From Streptomyces boluensis (GTDB lineage Bacteria > Actinomycetota > Actinomycetes > Streptomycetales > Streptomycetaceae), in contig NZ_JAAAHS010000015.1 of assembly GCF_009908195.1 (NCBI RefSeq), forward strand, positions 1-46,063: a DNA stretch of 46,063 nt, in the 5' to 3' direction. Of the stretch, positions 43,214 to 46,063 are shown one piece after another. The position numbers and the translations under genes are program-made. The notes under the pieces are model-generated. The model ran no database searches and was not told the origin of the DNA. It saw only the letters and a program-made list of their open reading frames with translations. Each line of letters opens with the position of its first letter. The first letter of the stretch is position 1.

Positions 43214-43539
43214 CAAGCCACGGCCACGCGCGCGTGGGGACCGAAACGACGCATGTGGAAACCGAATCCGCGCGTGTGGAAACCCCAACCACGCGCGCGT
43301 GGAAACCGAAACCAGGTGGGGCCTCGACCGCCCGCACCTCGACACCACTCGGACGCACAGCGGTCAAACTGCTGCTGTCCACGGTCGAGACCCTCGTGCC
43401 CGAGCGCCTGGCGGCCATACTGCTGCCTCCGTCCGGAACCGCTGCCCAGACCCCGGCACACGCGTGCCGACCCCGAACTCCTGGCGTCCACCCGAGAGAA
43501 GTGATCGATGGCCCCCGAGCGATACGAAGCCGACAGTGA
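43210..43539 (+). CDS. Candidate small ORF between cvnC and cvnD (repeat-bearing)
   Basis: A 109-codon frame starts at a GTG overlapping the cvnC stop (GTGA) and ends 32 bp inside cvnD in another frame. Conservons usually have cvnC and cvnD abutting or overlapping, so the space is unusual. The first third is 7-residue repeats (ARVGTET, HVETES, ARVETPT). The middle part (RTAVKLLLSTVETLVPERLA AILLPPSG) uses G/C in the third codon position as real genes here do. It could be an extra conservon protein, or the decayed end of an insertion. Confidence 0.4.
   Translation: MTSHGHARVGTETTHVETESARVETPTTRAWKPKPGGASTARTSTPLGRTAVKLLLSTVETLVPERLAAILLPPSGTAAQTPAHACRPRTPGVHPREVIDGPRAIRSRQ
43222..43313. repeat. 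Four tandem 21-23-bp repeats between cvnC and cvnD
   Basis: GTGG marks at 43234, 43255, 43276 and 43299 give periods of 21, 21 and 23 bp. The consensus is about ACGCGCGCGTGGAAACCGAA. Units one and four contain the 14-bp palindrome CCACGCGCGCGTGG. The first three periods keep reading frame; the fourth shifts it. Confidence 0.75.
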
Positions 43540-44116
43540 CCCCACGGACCTGTCCCTGAAGATCCTGGTAGCCGGCGGATTCGGCGTGGGCAAGACCACC
43601 CTGGTCGGCTCGGTCAGCGAAATCCGGCCACTGCGCACCGAGGAACAGCTCAGCGAACTGGGCGAGTCGGTGGACGACACCGGGGGAGTGGACCGCAAAA
43701 CCACCACCACGGTCGCCATGGACTTCGGCAGGATCACCATCAGGAGCGGGCTTTCCCTGTACCTCTTCGGCACACCGGGACAGGACCGCTTCTGGTTCCT
43801 GTGGGACGAGCTGTCACAGGGCGCACTGGGCGCCGTTGTCCTCGCCGATACCCGGCGCCTCGAGGACAGTTTTCCAGCGGTGGACTTCTTCGAGCACCGC
43901 CGCATCCCCTTCGTGGTCGCGGTCAACTGCTTCCCCGGAGCGCGCGGTTACGGAGCCGGTGACGTGTCCCGCGCACTCGACCTGGACCAGGGCACGCCCG
44001 TGGTGCTGTGCGATGCCCGTGACCGCGACTCCGGAAAGGAAGTGCTGATCCGGCTCGTCGAGTACGCAGGCCGGATGCACACCGCCCGGCTCCTCGACAC
44101 CGTCGGCCGGCCCTGA
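43508..44116 (+). CDS. cvnD: Conservon small GTPase CvnD
   Basis: 202 residues. G1 P-loop GGFGVGKTT at about 24-32, a Thr-rich switch I region (DRKTTTTVAMDFG), G3-like LYLFGTPGQDRFWFLWDEL, G4-like AVNCFPGA (N but no canonical NKxD) and a late VVLCDARDRDSG match the ATP/GTP-binding conservon family. It is the switch protein acting with CvnB on the membrane protein CvnA. The reduced G4 motif is usual for this family. Confidence 0.93.
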   Translation: MAPERYEADSDPTDLSLKILVAGGFGVGKTTLVGSVSEIRPLRTEEQLSELGESVDDTGGVDRKTTTTVAMDFGRITIRSGLSLYLFGTPGQDRFWFLWDELSQGALGAVVLADTRRLEDSFPAVDFFEHRRIPFVVAVNCFPGARGYGAGDVSRALDLDQGTPVVLCDARDRDSGKEVLIRLVEYAGRMHTARLLDTVGRP

Positions 44117-44147
44117 CACGGGCCGCCCAGTGCACTGAACCCGCAGC

Positions 44148-44579
44148 TCAGTCCGCCACTCCGGCCTGAGCGAGAACCTTGGCGATCCGGACCCGCACAA
44201 GCAGCTCGCCGGGCACTCCATTGCGCGCGCCGAATTCCTCGGCCCGGTGCCCGCCCATGTACCTGGCGCCGATCCGCGTGGCCCCCGCCCGCACCTGCGC
44301 CAGGTCCTCGATCAGCTCGGCCTGCCCCTGGAGCACGACGTACGAGAACGGCGGCCGGTCGTCGTCCACACACAGGGCGACCCGGCCGTCGCGCGCGAGG
44401 TTGCGTCCCTTGACGGTGTCCTTACCGGTGTTGAAGACCAGGTGCTCGTCCCCGTCGAGCACGAACCAGATGGGAGCGATGTGCGGGGAGCCGTCGGCCC
44501 GTACGGTCGAGAGTTTTCCGGTGCGCGTGCCGTGCGAGACGAAGGCCCGCCACTCGGCGTCAGTCATCTTCTGTGCCAT
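44148..44579 (-). CDS. PPOX-class (F420-type) oxidoreductase
   Basis: 143 residues, ATG 44579. The split-barrel flavin-binding fold reads AFVSHGTRTGKLSTVRADGS, PHIAPIWFVLDGDEHLVFNT, GKDTVKGRNLARDGRVALCV and PPFSYVVLQGQAELIED. This is the TIGR03618-like pyridoxamine-phosphate-oxidase group, whose actinobacterial members often use F420. The substrate is unknown. It is convergent with cvnD and divergent from the orphan roadblock gene. Confidence 0.88.
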   Translation of the reverse strand: MAQKMTDAEWRAFVSHGTRTGKLSTVRADGSPHIAPIWFVLDGDEHLVFNTGKDTVKGRNLARDGRVALCVDDDRPPFSYVVLQGQAELIEDLAQVRAGATRIGARYMGGHRAEEFGARNGVPGELLVRVRIAKVLAQAGVAD

Positions 44580-44654
44580 GGCCCCATCCTGCCTTGCCCG
44601 TAACGCGCCATTGGTGAAGGCTTGCGAGCAACGGAGTAACGGGGAGGCACAAAC

Positions 44655-45068
44655 ATGGCGCAGAACACGGAACTTGGATGGTTGCTGGACGACCTGACCA
44701 AGCGCGTCGAACATGTCCGGCACGCACTGGTCCTGTCCAACGACGGCCTGGTCACGGGGACGAGTACGGAACTTCAGCGGGAGGACGCGGAGCACCTGGC
44801 CGCGGTCTCGTCCGGCCTGCACAGCCTGGCCAAGGGATCGGGACGGCACTTCGGCGCGGGCACCGTCCGACAGACCATGATCGAGTTTGACGAGGCGATC
44901 CTCTTCGTCACCTCGGCGGGCGACGGCAGTTGCCTGTGCGTCCTCAGCTCGGCGGACGCCGACGTCGGCCAGGTCGCGTACGAGATGACGCTCCTCGTCA
45001 ACCGGGTCGGAGAGCACCTCGGCGTCGGCGCGCGACAGCCCAACGAGACGCCAGCCGTGGAGCTCTGA
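44655..45068 (+). CDS. Orphan CvnB-like roadblock/LC7 protein
   Basis: 137 residues; GGGGAGG lies about 8 nt before the ATG. It aligns end to end with CvnB at 42334: LGWLLDDLTKRVEHVRHALV, LSNDGLVTGTSTELQREDAE, HLAAVSSGLHSLAKGSGRHF, VRQTMIEFDEAILFVTSAGD. No kinase, DUF742 or GTPase gene accompanies it. It could bind CvnD as an alternative subunit or antagonist. A strong terminator follows, so it is its own transcription unit. Confidence 0.9.
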   Translation: MAQNTELGWLLDDLTKRVEHVRHALVLSNDGLVTGTSTELQREDAEHLAAVSSGLHSLAKGSGRHFGAGTVRQTMIEFDEAILFVTSAGDGSCLCVLSSADADVGQVAYEMTLLVNRVGEHLGVGARQPNETPAVEL

Positions 45069-45074
45069 CGGTTC

Positions 45075-45110
45075 GTCGGCTCGTGCGGCCGGCCGGCCGC
45101 ACGAGCCGAC
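45075..45110 (+). terminator. 36-bp perfect palindrome, terminator of the orphan roadblock gene
   Basis: Positions 45075-45092 are the exact reverse complement of 45093-45110, so the RNA can form a stem of up to about 16 bp with a tiny loop, beginning 7 nt after the stop codon. It is by far the strongest hairpin in the right part of the window. Confidence 0.85.
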
Positions 45111-45150
45111 CGGCCCGTGATTCGGGGCTTTCTCGCGCCGCTCGGCAGAG

Positions 45151-45159
45151 TTATCCACA
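45151..45159. promoter_or_regulatory. Single perfect DnaA-box-like TTATCCACA
   Basis: TTATCCACA matches the classical DnaA box; streptomycete boxes more often read TTGTCCACA. It is alone, about 85 bp upstream of the DUF6397-like gene, so it may be a DnaA-controlled promoter element or chance. It is not an origin. Confidence 0.35.
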
Positions 45160-45242
45160 GGCCGAGCGGAGAAAGTCGCGAGCGGGCTACGGTCTTCACC
45201 GAGAGTGATCGAGCGAACGAACTCACGGGGGAGACCGCCACC

Positions 45243-46063
45243 ATGACGGCACATGCACATGCCGCACCGAACACCGAAGCCCACACGCCCACGGCGTCAT
45301 ACGCGCCGGGTCGCGCGGCAGTAGAACTGGGCTTGAAGCGAACCGAGTTGAATCTCGCGGTCCAGCTCGGCCTGGTCCGCACAGCCGGAGGGAAGGATCC
45401 CGGACGCTGGCGGGTGGCCCGGTCCGAGGTCGAACGGCTCCAGGCCGCGCACGGGTTTCCCGAGGCGCTGCGGGGCCGGGTGAAACTCGTCGGCACCAGC
45501 GCGGGCGCCGACCTCATGGGCATCACCCGGGACCGCTTCACCAAACTCGCCCGCCTCGGCTTCCTCGTCCCGGCCAAGTTCTACATCAACCGCTACCGAG
45601 CGATGGTCTGGCTCTATCTCGCCGACGACGTACGGCAGTTCGCCGAGGCCAACGCCGCGCTGCTCTCCGGCAAGGCACCCGTCACGCTCCGTACCCGGCT
45701 TGGCGCGGGTGAGGACCGGCGTGCTCGCAACTGGCGGGAGCGGCACTGCAGTCACCTGCTCCGCCTGGCTCAAGGGCCCTGGGAGGGCGCGGCGGTGACG
45801 GCGTCGATGCTCGATGCGGCACAGGTCATGGATCTGGTCCCGGACCCGTATGAACGCGCCTATCTGAACCGGCTGCGCCCGGAGGCGCCAGGGCTCCCCG
45901 GCGGCCCGGACTCACCCACCGCCCAGGCCGCCGCGCGGGTGCTCCTGGCTGACGATCCCGACGAGATCCGTTGGCTCTGCACCACACTCGTCCTCGGCTT
46001 GGCGGAGGCCAGGAAGAGGCACCCGGCCCCACGCCCAGGCGACCCGCCACCCCTGCCCCCGAG
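45243..46063 (+). CDS. DUF6397-like protein, C-terminus cut by the window edge
   Basis: The frame is open from ATG 45243 (GGGGGAGA about 8 nt upstream) to the right edge, 273 codons. It begins with a His/Ala/Thr-rich stretch followed by GRAAVELGLKRTELNLAVQL and GRWRVARSEVERLQAA, which look like a helix-turn-helix of MerR/excisionase type. A second such unit (GADLMGITRDRFTKLARLGF LVPAKFYINRYRAMVWLYL) comes next, and the rest is Pro/Arg-rich. From memory this matches the streptomycete DUF6397 family. A DNA-binding role is inferred from the helix-turn-helix-like units only. Confidence 0.75.
   Translation, partial: MTAHAHAAPNTEAHTPTASYAPGRAAVELGLKRTELNLAVQLGLVRTAGGKDPGRWRVARSEVERLQAAHGFPEALRGRVKLVGTSAGADLMGITRDRFTKLARLGFLVPAKFYINRYRAMVWLYLADDVRQFAEANAALLSGKAPVTLRTRLGAGEDRRARNWRERHCSHLLRLAQGPWEGAAVTASMLDAAQVMDLVPDPYERAYLNRLRPEAPGLPGGPDSPTAQAAARVLLADDPDEIRWLCTTLVLGLAEARKRHPAPRPGDPPPLPP

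Noticed and set aside
43222..43313. Possible CRISPR-like array
   Set aside because: Units of 21-23 bp are contiguous with no unique spacers and no cas genes; it is a simple tandem repeat.
45151..45159. Replication origin
   Set aside because: Only one DnaA box is present and none of the usual oriC genes (dnaA, dnaN, gyrB) is nearby.

Overview
The window is high-GC actinobacterial chromosome, almost certainly Streptomyces or a close relative. The signs are GTG/TTG starts, frequent ATGA/GTGA stop-start overlaps, a conservon (cvn) operon, a PAS-GAF-SpoIIE phosphatase fused to an anti-sigma-type ATPase, and Streptomyces-type families such as DUF6086-like and DUF6397-like proteins. No rRNA, tRNA, CRISPR array or intact insertion sequence was found. 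All family names come from reading motifs by eye; no database search was possible.

Left part, 1-9.2 kb. A nucleobase permease (cut by the left edge) and an arylsulfotransferase-like beta-propeller protein form a coupled pair, divergent from an XRE-cupin regulator. Next is a leftward operon of two flavin-dependent (LLM) monooxygenases. Behind it lies the degraded remnant of a third, and in front a 38-residue Cys-containing leader peptide followed by attenuator-like hairpins, which suggests sulphur- or cysteine-responsive control. A graveyard of fragments (GntR-FCD-like tail, IS5-type transposase N-terminus, SDR C-terminus) separates this operon from the PAS/GAF/PP2C/ATPase signalling protein.

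Catabolic island, 9.6-18.9 kb. A tightly packed nine-gene rightward operon encodes a gentisate 1,2-dioxygenase, a 3-hydroxybenzoate 6-hydroxylase-type FAD monooxygenase, a divergent type II dehydroquinase, a complete Fe3+-type ABC importer (fused double permease, ATPase, lipoprotein), a fumarylacetoacetase-family hydrolase, a MarR regulator and a dihydroxyphthalate-decarboxylase/NMT1-like protein. Together they read as uptake and ring cleavage of an aromatic acid through gentisate, with a MarR-type operator candidate at the promoter. Remnants of a dihydrofolate-reductase-like gene and a zinc alcohol dehydrogenase follow.

Middle, 20-32 kb. A GAF/winged-helix regulator precedes an acetaldehyde-type dehydrogenase. 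They are followed by a Tat-exported amidase, a DUF6086-like protein, a secreted phytase-type esterase, a coupled SNF2 helicase/SWIM zinc-finger pair, and a fatty-acid desaturase.

Right part, 32-46 kb. This holds a small membrane protein, a 1194-residue alpha-solenoid-like protein, two unrecognised proteins, a methyltransferase divergent from an MHYT membrane sensor (three precisely 21-bp-phased iterons between them), the cvnA-B-C-D conservon with an extra repeat-bearing small ORF between cvnC and cvnD, a PPOX/F420-type oxidoreductase, an orphan second cvnB-like roadblock protein, and a DUF6397-like gene cut by the right edge. The palindrome ACGCGCGCGT occurs at least 11 times between 26.4 and 43.3 kb and was not seen in the first 24 kb.
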